The position numbers and the translations under genes were made by a program. The notes under the pieces are model-generated. The model searched no databases, was not told the DNA's origin, and saw nothing but the letters and a program-made list of their open reading frames with translations. 56,598 nucleotides of DNA from Ruminococcus sp. (GTDB lineage: Bacteria > Bacillota > Clostridia > Oscillospirales > Ruminococcaceae), in NCBI RefSeq assembly GCF_017464355.1, contig NZ_JAFUAG010000021.1, positions 1 to 56,598 of the forward strand. Direction: 5' to 3'. This document shows positions 17,567 through 26,565 of the stretch, in pieces. Position 1 is the stretch's first letter; each line of letters begins with the position of its first letter.

Positions 17567-17595
17567 ATTATATCAGAATAACCCCTCTCTGTCAA
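17567..17595 (-). promoter_or_regulatory. Promoter of glmS
   Basis: Consensus TTGACA (17590-17595), 17 bases, TATAAT (17567-17572) on the minus strand, about 95 bases before the ATG. Confidence 0.85.
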
Positions 17596-17651
17596 TAGCG
17601 TGGGTAGAATTTCGGATATTTAGCACAAGTTCAACACAAAAGCAAAATGCC

Positions 17652-17754
17652 TATAGCAATCCAACTTTTTAAATTCACAAAATCCAGTCGCAAAAGCTGG
17701 GATTTATGGGTTTTGTGACTGGATTTTGTCTGAATTTTAAGGCGGATTGCTATA
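17652..17754. mobile_element. 103 bp MITE-like palindromic element, copy 2
   Basis: Same length and ends as the element at 7382-7484, with three mismatches by eye. It lies between the glmS promoter and the copA stop, that is downstream of copA and upstream of glmS. Its palindromic fold could also act as the 3' end of the csoR-copA transcript. Confidence 0.85.
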
Positions 17755-17772
17755 AGATCACAGCCTGCTCTG

Positions 17773-20283
17773 CTATTTTATGACCTCGTAGCCCTTCTTT
17801 ATTACAGCTTCTTCCATTTCCGTAAGGCGGCTGAGGGGTGCGCTGAGGGTCAGCACGGCGGTGCCCTCGGTGAAGCTGCACACAGCCTCATCGACCTCTT
17901 CAAAGCTTTCAAGAACTTTCTTCACCGTAGCCTCGCAGTGGGGGCACATCATGCCCTCTATGCGCATGGTGTAGGTCTGCTGCTGCTCGGGTGCCAAGTC
18001 CTCGGGCAGGGCGACGGCCTCCCGCTTTTTGTCATGCTTCGGCGAGAAGATATCTTTCAGGTTCAGCCGCAGGGCATTTGTCACCACCGTGAAGCTTGAA
18101 AGGCTCATGGCAGCCGCCCCGAACATGGGCTGCAGCTCCCAGCCGAAAAGCTTTATGAAAGCCCCCGCCGCCAGGGGTATGCCTATGATGTTGTAGATAA
18201 AAGCCCAGAACAGGTTCTGGTGTATGCTCCTCAGGGTCAGGCGGCTCAGGCGGATAGCCGCAGGCACGTCCGTAAGGCGGCTGTTTACCAGCACCACATC
18301 GGCGGCATCTACAGCCACATCTGCCCCTGCGCCGATAGCTATGCCCATGTCCGCACGGGTAAGGGCGGGGGCATCGTTAATGCCGTCCCCGACCATGGCC
18401 ACCCTGCCGCAGGCCTGCAGCTTGCGTATGACGCTTTCCTTGCCCGCAGGCAGCACGCCCGCTATGACACGGTCAACTCCCGCCTGCCTGCCCACGGCAC
18501 GGGCGGTGCGCTCGTTGTCCCCTGTCAGCATGACCACGGCTATGCCCATGGCTTTCAGCTGCTTTATGGCTTCAATGCTTTCCTCTTTCAGGCTGTCCGC
18601 CGCCGCTATGATACCCAGCAGCTTTCCGCCCTTTGCAAAGTACAGGGGAGTCTTGCCCTCCTCCGCCAGCTTTTCCGCCAGGGACCTTTCCTTGTCGTCA
18701 ACGGTGCAGTATCTGCTGATCAGGCCGATGTTTCCGCCCGCCACTTCTTTTCCGCCGACCCTGCCCCGCAGGCCGCTGCCGGAAAGTGCCTTGAACTCTG
18801 TTACCTCCTCAGGGGAAAGGCCTTTCTCCTCACAGTGAACCCTCACTGCTGCCGCCAGGGGGTGCTCGCTCATTTTCTCCAGCGCTCCCGCAGACAAAAG
18901 CAGCTCCTCCGCAGTTACGCCCTCCGCAGGAAGAACGTCCGTTACCGCAGGCTCGCCTTTGGTGACGGTGCCTGTTTTATCCAGGGCAGCTATCTGCACC
19001 CTGCCTGTTTCTTCCAGCGAAACGGCCGTTTTAAAAAGTATGCCGTTTTTTGCGCCCATGCCGCTTCCCACCATGATAGCCACAGGGGTAGCCAGCCCCA
19101 GCGCACAGGGGCAGCTTATGACCAGCACCGAGATCGCCCTTGCCAGGGCATAGCCCGCACTCTGCCCCACCGCCAGCCAGATGATCAGCGTCAGCGCAGA
19201 TATGCCTATGACCGTCGGCACGAATACCCCCGATACCCTGTCGGCTATTTTTGCGATAGGCGCTTTTGTGGCGGCGGCATCGCTGACCATTTTTATTATC
19301 TGTGCGAGGGTGGTGTCCTCGCCTACCCTTTCAGCCCTGCACCGCAGGAAGCCCGTGGTGTTTATGGTGGCGGCAGATACCTTGCTGCCCGCCTGCTTGT
19401 CAGCGGGAATGCTCTCGCCTGTCAGGGCAGCTTCGTTCACGGCGCTCTCGCCCTCAATGACTACACCGTCCACAGGTATGCTGTCCCCGGGGCGCACAAG
19501 AAAAATATCACCCACCCGAACTTCTTCCACTGCAATAACAGTTTCCTTGCCCTCACGCTCCACCGCGGCGGTCTTCGGGGTCAGCCGCATAAGGCTTTTC
19601 AGCGCGTCGGTGGTCTTCCCCTTGGAACGTGCCTCCAGCAGCTTGCCCACGGTTATAAGGGTGAGTATCATGGCGGCGGACTCAAAGTAGAAGTTCATCA
19701 TTAGCTCTTCCGTCCGCCCCTTGTCGCCGTCGGTGACAGAGCGTGTCATCTCAAACAGCACCCAGAGGCTCCACCCGAAGGATACCCCCGAGCCCATGGC
19801 CACCAGGGTATCCATATTGGGCGCACGGTGTATGAGCCCTTTAAAGCCGCTTATGAAGAATTTCTGATTTATGACCATTACTGCCGCTGACAGTATTAGC
19901 TCTGCCAGCCCCATGGCTAAATGGTTGCCCGCGAAGAAAGCAGGCAGCTTCCAGCCCCACATCATGTGTCCCATGGAGATGTACATAAGCGGCAGCAGCA
20001 GGCACAGTGAGGCTATGAGCCGCTTTTTCAGCACAGGGGTCTCACGGTCGGCCAGGGCGCCCTCATCGGCTGAGGCCTTTGCCGCCCCTTTCACCGAGGC
20101 GCCGTAGCCCGCCGCCTGCACCGCCTGTATGACCTTTTCCGCAGGGGCGCTGCCCTCCACCGACATGGAATTCGTCAGCAGGCTCACCGTGCAGGCGGTG
20201 ACACCCTCCACAGCTCCCACCGCTTTCTCGACCCTGGCGCTGCAGGCGGCACAGCTCATGCCTGTAACATCGTATTGCTTCAT
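17773..20283 (-). CDS. copA: Copper-exporting P1B-type ATPase with HMA domains at both ends
   Basis: About 836 residues; pumps Cu(I) out of the cytoplasm. Domain order: N-terminal HMA (TGMSCAAC), membrane helices, actuator TGES, membrane CPC (about 391-393, ISCPCALG), phosphorylation site DKTGTVT, GDGINDAP hinge, last helices, then an unusual C-terminal second HMA (GMMCPHCEATV, about 770-836). ATG at 20283 is preferred to GTG at 20289 because AGGGG then has a 7-base spacing. It follows csoR by about 10 bases and shares its copper-regulated promoter. Confidence 0.95.
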   Translation of the reverse strand: MKQYDVTGMSCAACSARVEKAVGAVEGVTACTVSLLTNSMSVEGSAPAEKVIQAVQAAGYGASVKGAAKASADEGALADRETPVLKKRLIASLCLLLPLMYISMGHMMWGWKLPAFFAGNHLAMGLAELILSAAVMVINQKFFISGFKGLIHRAPNMDTLVAMGSGVSFGWSLWVLFEMTRSVTDGDKGRTEELMMNFYFESAAMILTLITVGKLLEARSKGKTTDALKSLMRLTPKTAAVEREGKETVIAVEEVRVGDIFLVRPGDSIPVDGVVIEGESAVNEAALTGESIPADKQAGSKVSAATINTTGFLRCRAERVGEDTTLAQIIKMVSDAAATKAPIAKIADRVSGVFVPTVIGISALTLIIWLAVGQSAGYALARAISVLVISCPCALGLATPVAIMVGSGMGAKNGILFKTAVSLEETGRVQIAALDKTGTVTKGEPAVTDVLPAEGVTAEELLLSAGALEKMSEHPLAAAVRVHCEEKGLSPEEVTEFKALSGSGLRGRVGGKEVAGGNIGLISRYCTVDDKERSLAEKLAEEGKTPLYFAKGGKLLGIIAAADSLKEESIEAIKQLKAMGIAVVMLTGDNERTARAVGRQAGVDRVIAGVLPAGKESVIRKLQACGRVAMVGDGINDAPALTRADMGIAIGAGADVAVDAADVVLVNSRLTDVPAAIRLSRLTLRSIHQNLFWAFIYNIIGIPLAAGAFIKLFGWELQPMFGAAAMSLSSFTVVTNALRLNLKDIFSPKHDKKREAVALPEDLAPEQQQTYTMRIEGMMCPHCEATVKKVLESFEEVDEAVCSFTEGTAVLTLSAPLSRLTEMEEAVIKKGYEVIK

Positions 20284-20293
20284 AGTCACACCC

Positions 20294-20599
20294 CTATCTC
20301 ATCAGCTTTTGTATGGTGGCCACCAGCTCGTCCACCGTTTCGTCCTTTCCCCCACGGATATCCTCGGCCACGCAGGTGCGTATGTGGCTCGCCAGCAGCT
20401 CTTTGGAAAAAGCGTTCATGGCTGCATTTACGGCGGCGCACTGCACCAGTATGTCGGGGCAGTAGGCGCTTTGCTCCACCATGGTCTTTATGCCCCGCAC
20501 CTGCCCCTCGATACGGCTCAGGCGGTTGAGCAGCTTTTTGTATTCCTCTTCACTGCGGACTTTCTTCCTGCCGCAGCACTCGCATTTGTTCTCACTCAT
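20294..20599 (-). CDS. csoR: Copper-sensing transcriptional repressor CsoR
   Basis: 101-residue helical repressor of the DUF156 family that leaves DNA on binding Cu(I). The canonical ligands Cys47, His72 and Cys76 are all present. An additional CECC motif (residues 6-9) precedes the core. GGGAGGG is the ribosome binding site. It is the first gene of csoR-copA, with the operator between its own -35 and -10, so the operon is autoregulated. Confidence 0.95.
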   Translation of the reverse strand: MSENKCECCGRKKVRSEEEYKKLLNRLSRIEGQVRGIKTMVEQSAYCPDILVQCAAVNAAMNAFSKELLASHIRTCVAEDIRGGKDETVDELVATIQKLMR

Positions 20600-20644
20600 A
20601 TCATGCCCTCCCGAAAAATGTCTGATACATAGTTAGCTGTAACT

Positions 20645-20673
20645 ATTATATACCCCCATGGGGTATTTGTCAA
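20645..20673 (-). promoter_or_regulatory. csoR-copA promoter and CsoR operator
   Basis: TTGACA (20668-20673), 17 bases, TATAAT (20645-20650) on the minus strand. The spacer is nearly all taken up by the GC-centred palindrome ATACCCCATGGGGGTAT (20650-20666), which matches the known CsoR operator type (TACCC...GGGTA). Confidence 0.88.
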
Positions 20674-20693
20674 GAGGGTACACACAGCAAAAA

Positions 20694-20718
20694 ACACCCC
20701 CGCTTTAAGCAGGGGTGT
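20694..20718 (-). terminator. Terminator of the endonuclease V gene
   Basis: ACACCCCTGCTT and its near complement form a stem followed on the minus strand by TTTTTT, about 12 bases past the stop. Confidence 0.8.
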
Positions 20719-20729
20719 CTGTAAATGTG

Positions 20730-21413
20730 TTATTCTGTCAGTTCATGCCTTGCGGCATGGGTCTCAAGGTCGGCCAGGCGGGTGGGTATGGGGATATGGC
20801 TTTCTTTGTCGGTCAGCATAATGGCGATACGGCAGGCGGTGTCAAGGCAGACCTTGTTTCCCGCCGATACGAACACGGGGCGCACCCCTTTGTGTGTCCT
20901 CAGGGCACGGCCGTAGACCTCACCTCCGATGACGATATCCGTAAAGCTGCCTGCTTCGGGGGCGGGCTCGGTGTAGTCGGTCTTTTTGTCCACACGGAAG
21001 TATGTTTTTGCGATACCTATGGCAGGCTTGTCCAGCACCAGTGCTGCGTGGGTGGCAATGCCCATGTGCCTCGGGTGGAGATATCCGTTGCCGTCAAACA
21101 CATAGATATCAGGCTCATGCTCCAGCTTTTTCACCGCTTCAAGTATCAGCGGAAGTTCCCTGAAATCCAGGAACCCGGGTATGTAGGGCACATCTATCAC
21201 ACCGTCATAACGCTGCTTTTCTATGACCTGACGGCTCTGCATATCTATAACTACGATGCAGCACACTGCCCTTTCGGTGCCGCCGTCCTTCCAGTAAGCC
21301 AGATCGACCCCTGCCACAGTTTTTATGTCCTCTAAGACAAAGCTGTCTTCAAGGCATATCTTCTCCCTGAGAGAATCCTGTATCGTGAGAAAACGCTGTT
21401 CATCTGTATCCAT
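20730..21413 (-). CDS. nfi: Endonuclease V (deoxyinosine 3'-endonuclease)
   Basis: 227-residue DNA repair nuclease that nicks one base 3' of deoxyinosine. Family motifs are seen: AGVDLAYW with the catalytic Asp, the wedge-like PYIPGFLDFRELP, FDGNGYLHPRHMGIA and GVRPVFVSAGN. Start set at MDTDEQRF because AGGAGC lies 6 bases before it; the longer frame from 21461 runs back into a hairpin. It sits downstream of folD behind a terminator-like structure. Confidence 0.93.
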   Translation of the reverse strand: MDTDEQRFLTIQDSLREKICLEDSFVLEDIKTVAGVDLAYWKDGGTERAVCCIVVIDMQSRQVIEKQRYDGVIDVPYIPGFLDFRELPLILEAVKKLEHEPDIYVFDGNGYLHPRHMGIATHAALVLDKPAIGIAKTYFRVDKKTDYTEPAPEAGSFTDIVIGGEVYGRALRTHKGVRPVFVSAGNKVCLDTACRIAIMLTDKESHIPIPTRLADLETHAARHELTE

Positions 21414-21423
21414 AGTAGCTCCT

Positions 21424-21499
21424 GTTAAAAACGCAGGGCGCAAGTCTTTGTACGCAGGCAAACGTTACCTCACAGCGCACAACAAGACCCGCGCCCCTG
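21424..21499 (-). terminator. Hairpin with T-run between folD and nfi
   Basis: On the minus strand CAGGGGCGC and GTCTT pair with AAGAC and GCGCCCTG at the far side of a 35-base loop, followed by CGTTTTT. It ends just before the nfi ribosome binding site, so nfi expression may depend on read-through from folD. Confidence 0.5.
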
Positions 21500-21506
21500 T
21501 CAATTA

Positions 21507-22355
21507 TTAAGAATTATGTATCAACCCGGCAGTGAGGGTGTTCTTCATGAGCATGGCAATGGTCATGGGGCCAACGCCGCCGGGAACGGGGGTGATGTAG
21601 CCTGCCTTCTCCTTGCAGTCCTCGAAATCCACATCGCCGCAGAGCTTGCCCTCTTCATCACGGTTCATGCCAACATCGATGACTACTGCACCCTCCTTGA
21701 TGTAGTCGGCTGTGACCATTTTAGCCCTGCCTACAGCGGCTACCAGTATGTCAGCACGGGAGCAGACTTCTTTAAGGTCTTTGGTCTTGGAGTGGGTGAT
21801 AGTAACGGTGCCGTTCTCGTGGAGGAGCAGCATGGCCTGGGGCTTGCCTACAATGTTGCTTCTGCCGATGACTACGCATTCCTTGCCTGCTACCTCAGTT
21901 CCTGTGGACTTGATAAGTTCCATAACGCCCGCAGGTGTGCAGGGCAGGAAGCTGTAATCGCCTATCATTATCTTGCCGACATTTACAGGGTGGAAAGCGT
22001 CAACGTCCTTGTCGGGGCGGATATTGTTGATGATCATCTTGTCATCAAGGTGCTTGGGCAGAGGGAGCTGTACCAGTATGCCGTCTACCTTGTCATCGTT
22101 GTTGAGCTTGTCAACCAGCGCCAGCAGTTCTTCCTCTGTGGTCTCAGCGGGAAGTGCGTACTTGTAGGAGTTGAAGCCCACTGCCTCGCAGGCTTTTTCC
22201 TTGTTGCGTACATACACCTGTGAAGCGGGGTCGTCACCTACGATGACTACTGCCAGACCTATCTCGATACCCTTGGCTTTCAGCTTTTCGACCTCCTGCC
22301 TGATACCTTCCTTGACCTGTGCCGAAACTGCCTTGCCGTCGATAATGTTTGCCAT
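21507..22355 (-). CDS. folD: Bifunctional methylenetetrahydrofolate dehydrogenase/cyclohydrolase
   Basis: 282-residue enzyme interconverting 5,10-methylene-, methenyl- and 10-formyl-THF in one-carbon metabolism. The catalytic [10 protein letters not shown] motif, [19 protein letters not shown], the NADP-binding [11 protein letters not shown] and the C-terminal [10 protein letters not shown] are all present. AGGAGGA precedes the ATG. It follows the M16-lgt-lipoprotein cluster after a 113-base gap in which a TATAAT lies close to the ribosome binding site but no good -35 is seen. Confidence 0.97.
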   Translation of the reverse strand: MANIIDGKAVSAQVKEGIRQEVEKLKAKGIEIGLAVVIVGDDPASQVYVRNKEKACEAVGFNSYKYALPAETTEEELLALVDKLNNDDKVDGILVQLPLPKHLDDKMIINNIRPDKDVDAFHPVNVGKIMIGDYSFLPCTPAGVMELIKSTGTEVAGKECVVIGRSNIVGKPQAMLLLHENGTVTITHSKTKDLKEVCSRADILVAAVGRAKMVTADYIKEGAVVIDVGMNRDEEGKLCGDVDFEDCKEKAGYITPVPGGVGPMTIAMLMKNTLTAGLIHNS

Positions 22356-22468
22356 TGTTTTTTCCTCCTAGTATTATATATCGTTCTGTATCAGGGGTAC
22401 TGCGGTGAGAGCTTTTCTGACTTACAGACTGCGCCCCGCCCGCCCACCCGCGGACTTTTGTTATTCTG

Positions 22469-24013
22469 TTATTTCACATCGAACTCCAGCGTGTTGCTGA
22501 CAGGGATATAATACCCCGACACAAAGGCCGTGAGCGTTATATCGTAGTGCCCCGGGGAGTTTGTGAACTCAGGGGGCAGCTCGGTCTCGTCCCGGGCGTT
22601 GCGGCTGACAATATGCCTGCCGTCACAGTTTACCTCCCAGCCGAGATTTTGGTATTTGTCCTCAATGCCCGCCTCACGGGAGATGACACCGTCATCGGAC
22701 CTGTAAATGGTCTCGGCGGGCGGGTTTGCCGCCGCCGTATCAGCCTGCAGCTTCTTGTCCCCCGAGAGAAATTGCCCGAAGTCCTCGCCGTTGACTATGA
22801 CATCAGCCGTGCAGTCTATTATGTCGGAGGTCTGCTGTAAGCTGGATATAGCTCCCGCCTCGGAGCCGTTGACTTCGCCCGAAACATGGCAGTTTGTGAC
22901 TATGCTGCCGTTCCTCAGATAGCCGACCATGACCGCAGGGTTCAGGCCGCTGACATAAGCGTCCTCAACGTTCAGGTCGTATATGTAGCAGTAGGAAGAA
23001 AATCCTACCAGCCCCACATAGTAGCCGTCCTCTATCCTCATGTTGCGGATAGTGTGGCCGTTGCCGTTGATAGTTCCCTCAAAGGGGAACTCTATGCCCG
23101 CAGTGTACCAGCCCATGGAGGCCCACTCGTATCCCGCCAGGTCAATGTCATTCGTCAGCTCTATGACGATGGGTACCCTGGGGGTGGCGCAGTTGTTCAC
23201 AAATACAGCGCTGGCCAGCTGCTCGGGGGTGCCCGCCTCAAAGAGATAGCTGTTGTCAGGCTGACGGCTGGCGGCTATGTAAGCATCGTCCTTAAGTTCA
23301 AGTATGTCGCCTGTCAGCTCGTTCTTTTCCCACATGGTGCTGTCAATGGGCTGGCTGTAGGGGTCGTAGCCGCTTTCAAGGCCGTTGTCGGGAAGCTCAG
23401 CTCCCCAGGCATTCAGCCACTCGTACTTGTTCACCAGCAGGTATACCCCGGGCTTTTCGATAGGCAGGGTCATGGAACAGTTCTCTGTGTTGAGTACGCC
23501 GTTGTCACACTCTTGGTAGAAGTCATCGTTCTCTTCATAATACAGGAACATCAGCGCATCGGGGCGCACACCTCCCAGCTGCGCAGGGTCGTAAACGAAG
23601 ACCAGATTTCCGCCGCTGACCTCTGCCGTGTCAAACTCTACCTCCACAGGTGAACCTACCAGCCCCACGACCCCCGAATGCAGGACGTGCCTGCCGTACA
23701 GATCGCTGAAACTCACCTTGCGGGAGATATCCACGTCCTCATCGGGTATCAGCAGTACATCTGTCACTCCCTTGGCGCCGCTGCTGCCTAAGGCCTGGTG
23801 GGCAGGCTTTTTCTCGCCCTCGGGCTTGCTGTCCTCCGTCTGACTGTCCTCCGCCTGACTCTGGCTTTCAGCGCCCGTATCTTCCGACGAAGATACCTCC
23901 GCCGACACAGCCCTTGCCGCCTTGCTGTGTTCTTTGTCTGTGGTCTTCCCGCAGCCCGCCGATGTCATCACCAGCAGCGCCGCCAGTACAGCTGCGTATC
24001 GTTTTGTTTTCAT
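22469..24013 (-). CDS. Lipoprotein with GLUG-like repeats
   Basis: 514 residues: signal peptide with lipobox (MTSAGC), an acidic Ser/Glu/Gln linker to about residue 75, then an extracytoplasmic region. The middle (about 285-390) has phrases such as GTINGNGHTIRNMRI, YYVGLVGFSS and SIVTNCHVSGEVNG, typical of GLUG motifs and right-handed beta-helices found in surface adhesins. AAGGAGG lies 5 bases before the ATG. It follows lgt by 20 bases, so the lipid-modifying enzyme and a substrate are co-expressed. Function is unknown; surface binding is an inference. Confidence 0.8.
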   Translation of the reverse strand: MKTKRYAAVLAALLVMTSAGCGKTTDKEHSKAARAVSAEVSSSEDTGAESQSQAEDSQTEDSKPEGEKKPAHQALGSSGAKGVTDVLLIPDEDVDISRKVSFSDLYGRHVLHSGVVGLVGSPVEVEFDTAEVSGGNLVFVYDPAQLGGVRPDALMFLYYEENDDFYQECDNGVLNTENCSMTLPIEKPGVYLLVNKYEWLNAWGAELPDNGLESGYDPYSQPIDSTMWEKNELTGDILELKDDAYIAASRQPDNSYLFEAGTPEQLASAVFVNNCATPRVPIVIELTNDIDLAGYEWASMGWYTAGIEFPFEGTINGNGHTIRNMRIEDGYYVGLVGFSSYCYIYDLNVEDAYVSGLNPAVMVGYLRNGSIVTNCHVSGEVNGSEAGAISSLQQTSDIIDCTADVIVNGEDFGQFLSGDKKLQADTAAANPPAETIYRSDDGVISREAGIEDKYQNLGWEVNCDGRHIVSRNARDETELPPEFTNSPGHYDITLTAFVSGYYIPVSNTLEFDVK

Positions 24014-24033
24014 GGCTGCCTCCTTCGGACTTA

Positions 24034-25275
24034 TCAGTCGTCCGTCTTATCTTCCTTTTCCTCCTCATCGTCCCCCAGTATAGACTTGTAGTCCTCGTCG
24101 GGGTTCTCTGCCTCGGTCTTGTCCTTTGCGGCAGCGGCCTTCATGGCTTCCTTGCGGGCCTTTACAGCCTCCTTGCCGAATTTTTCCTTGTATTCCTTTT
24201 CCAGCTCCGCGAAGCTTTCGCCCTTGTGCTTGGCTTCGTTTATCTTCTTTTTCAGCTCTTTCTTTTCCTTCTGCATATCCTCGTAGCCTGCATACTCAGC
24301 CAGCTGCGCCTTGGATACCTCGGTCTCGTAGAAGAACCTGTAGCTGCCCGAACGCTTTGTGTAGCTGCGGAAGAATATCCACAGTACCAGCGAAGCTACC
24401 ACGCAGGTGCCTGCCACCAGCTGTGATACCCTGATGTTTCCCAGGTACAGCGAGTCGGTGCGCAGACCCTCTATGAAAAATCTGCCGAGGCCGTACCAGC
24501 CTGCGTACATTATAAATATCTCACCGTCGAACTTGCGGTGCCTGAAGTACAGGTGCAGCAGGATAAATCCCAGCAGGCACCAGAGGCTCTCGTAGAGGAA
24601 GCAGGGGTGTATGGGCTTGAAAGCGTCTACCTCTGTAAGGGTGTCGTAGTGGTCGCTGACAAAGGCAGCGGTCTTCCAGGAGAGCATACCCCAGGGCTTG
24701 TCGGTGTTGGCGCCGAAGGCCTCCTGATTGAAGAAGTTGCCCCAGCGGCCTATGCACTGCCCTATGAGGAAGCAGGGCGCTGTAACATCAAGCATGGCCG
24801 AGAGCCGCAGCCCCCTCAGCTTGGTGACTATGCCTCCTACCAGTATGGCGCCTATGATACCGCCGTATATAGCCAGACCGCCTTCGCGTATCTTGAAGAA
24901 ATCCGTAAGCTCCATGCCCTCGGTGTTGAATATGATATAGTAAAGTCTTGCACCCACAATGGCGCCGATTATACCGCTTATTACCGAGTCGGTGGCTCTG
25001 TCGGGGTCAATGCCGCAGGGGCGCATTTTCTTGTAGCCGTAAACTATGGCCAGCAGCATACCTATGCCGATGAGCAGCCCGTACCAGTACACCGTGAAAT
25101 TTATACCGGGTATGGTAAATGCCACCCTGTCGATGCTTATGCCCTCTTTCAGGATATTGTCGCCGCTGCCGAAATTCGGGAAATAAACCTTGTCGGGGTT
25201 TTCGCGCAGCTTTTCCCTGACCGCCGCCGTGTCATTCGCAAGGGTCGTCAGGGCGGTCATCACATTCATGTTCAT
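24034..25275 (-). CDS. lgt: Prolipoprotein diacylglyceryl transferase with long charged tail
   Basis: Transfers diacylglycerol to the lipobox Cys of prolipoproteins at the membrane. Core signatures GGLAIYGGIIGA, IGQCIGRWGNFFNQEAFG and the C-terminal GLRTDSLY are intact across about seven membrane segments. At 413 residues it is roughly 100 longer than the usual Lgt. The extra C-terminus (from about residue 310) is a Lys/Glu-rich, predicted coiled-coil cytoplasmic tail ending in a run of Asp and Glu. AAAGGAG is built from the last codons of the M16 gene six bases upstream. Confidence 0.95.
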   Translation of the reverse strand: MNMNVMTALTTLANDTAAVREKLRENPDKVYFPNFGSGDNILKEGISIDRVAFTIPGINFTVYWYGLLIGIGMLLAIVYGYKKMRPCGIDPDRATDSVISGIIGAIVGARLYYIIFNTEGMELTDFFKIREGGLAIYGGIIGAILVGGIVTKLRGLRLSAMLDVTAPCFLIGQCIGRWGNFFNQEAFGANTDKPWGMLSWKTAAFVSDHYDTLTEVDAFKPIHPCFLYESLWCLLGFILLHLYFRHRKFDGEIFIMYAGWYGLGRFFIEGLRTDSLYLGNIRVSQLVAGTCVVASLVLWIFFRSYTKRSGSYRFFYETEVSKAQLAEYAGYEDMQKEKKELKKKINEAKHKGESFAELEKEYKEKFGKEAVKARKEAMKAAAAKDKTEAENPDEDYKSILGDDEEEKEDKTDD

Positions 25276-25281
25276 TTCAAT

Positions 25282-26565
25282 TTACTCCTTTGTTGGCTCT
25301 ATTATAGAAATAGCCGAATTTTCCTCATCGAACAGTTCGTCCAGGGCAGCCCTGCAGTCCTCGATAGTCATTTCAGCCAGCACCTCAGCCTCATCGAAAA
25401 CAGTTGTGCCGTTGAAATAGCTCTCGGTCATGGCGTCCGCCAGACCCTCTACATTGCCCATGGTGCGCACCATTGAGCCGTAGCGGGACTTTTTCAGTAT
25501 ATCGAAATTGTCCTTGTCGAAGCCCTCGCGTTTAACTCTTTCCACCTCGGCAAGTATGCGCCTGTAGACCTCATCGGGGTCCTTTGACTCGCCCGATATC
25601 ACGCAGGCGAAGAAGCTGCCGCTTCCCGAGAACACGCTGTAGCCGAACTGAGAATTTATCAGCCCGTCATCGAACAGCTGCTGGTGCAGGGGCGATGACG
25701 CACCCACGAGCAGCTGCAGCACCATTCTCGCCACGCAGACCTTGCGCTCGTATTCTATCCCGTCGCAGGGGGCGGCCTTGAAGCCTATATCGAACAGGGG
25801 TTGGCCTATGGGGAACTTGTCTGTTACCCTCTTCTGTGCCACACCATGGCTCTCCTCGGGGAACCTGCATTCCAGCTTCAGATCCTCAGCAGGCTTCAGA
25901 GCCCTGTCGCATATCTCAATTACCTTGTCCTCGTCCACATTGCCTGCAATGGAAAGCACCATGTTGTGCAGGTTGTAGAAGGTGTAGTAGCAGTCGTAAA
26001 GCAGCTCGGGGGTTATCTTCGCTATAGACTCCACCGTGCCTGCAATGTCTATCTTGACGGGGTGCTGCTTGTAAAGGGCTTTCAGCAGGTTGAAGTAGCT
26101 GCGCCTGAAAGGCGAGTCCTCGCCCATTCTTATCTCCTGGGCGATTATGCCCTGCTCCTTGTCAACATTCTCCTGAGTGAAGTAGGGCTTCTGCACGAAG
26201 TCCAGCAGTATCTCCAGGGCCTTGTCCCAGTTCTGGGTGGTGCTGAAGGTATAGGCTGTTTCATCAAAGCTGGTGAAAGCGTTGGCATTGGCACCTGTAG
26301 CCGCGTAAAGGTCAAAGACATCAGTGTCCTCGTTCTCGAACAGCTTATGCTCCAGATAATGGGCTATGCCCTCGGGTACCTCGATATAATCCCCCGTCTT
26401 GGTGGTCTTGAAGCAGGTGTTCACCGAGCCGTATCTGGTGGCGAACAAAGCCTCGGTAGTGGAATAGTTCTCCATTTTCCACACCAGTATATCCAGCCCT
26501 GAGGGGTGGTGTATCAGCGAGTACTGCTCGCCGAAGCGCTCGTTCCTTATTATCTCCTTATTCAT
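25282..26565 (-). CDS. ymfH: M16-family zinc peptidase, YmfH-like
   Basis: 427 residues with the inverted zinc motif HxxEH as HYLEH (His69, Glu72, His73). This is the catalytic member of an M16 pair. In Bacillus subtilis the ymfF/ymfH pair is linked to the 5-aminopentanol modification of elongation factor P; the same role here is inferred from resemblance. It overlaps the upstream M16 gene by 8 bases, with GGAGGG as ribosome binding site, and its last codons form the Shine-Dalgarno of lgt. Confidence 0.9.
   Translation of the reverse strand: MNKEIIRNERFGEQYSLIHHPSGLDILVWKMENYSTTEALFATRYGSVNTCFKTTKTGDYIEVPEGIAHYLEHKLFENEDTDVFDLYAATGANANAFTSFDETAYTFSTTQNWDKALEILLDFVQKPYFTQENVDKEQGIIAQEIRMGEDSPFRRSYFNLLKALYKQHPVKIDIAGTVESIAKITPELLYDCYYTFYNLHNMVLSIAGNVDEDKVIEICDRALKPAEDLKLECRFPEESHGVAQKRVTDKFPIGQPLFDIGFKAAPCDGIEYERKVCVARMVLQLLVGASSPLHQQLFDDGLINSQFGYSVFSGSGSFFACVISGESKDPDEVYRRILAEVERVKREGFDKDNFDILKKSRYGSMVRTMGNVEGLADAMTESYFNGTTVFDEAEVLAEMTIEDCRAALDELFDEENSAISIIEPTKE

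Noticed and set aside
18220-19704. 494-codon plus-strand open frame
   Set aside because: It lies wholly antisense to copA, has a Gln/His/Arg-rich composition typical of a complementary frame, and no ribosome binding site or promoter.
22356-22468. Folate riboswitch before folD
   Set aside because: The 113-base gap shows no recognisable conserved THF-aptamer core, and only a TATAAT-like sequence near the ribosome binding site.
24538-25476. 312-codon plus-strand open frame
   Set aside because: It is antisense to lgt and the end of the M16 gene, with no start signal.
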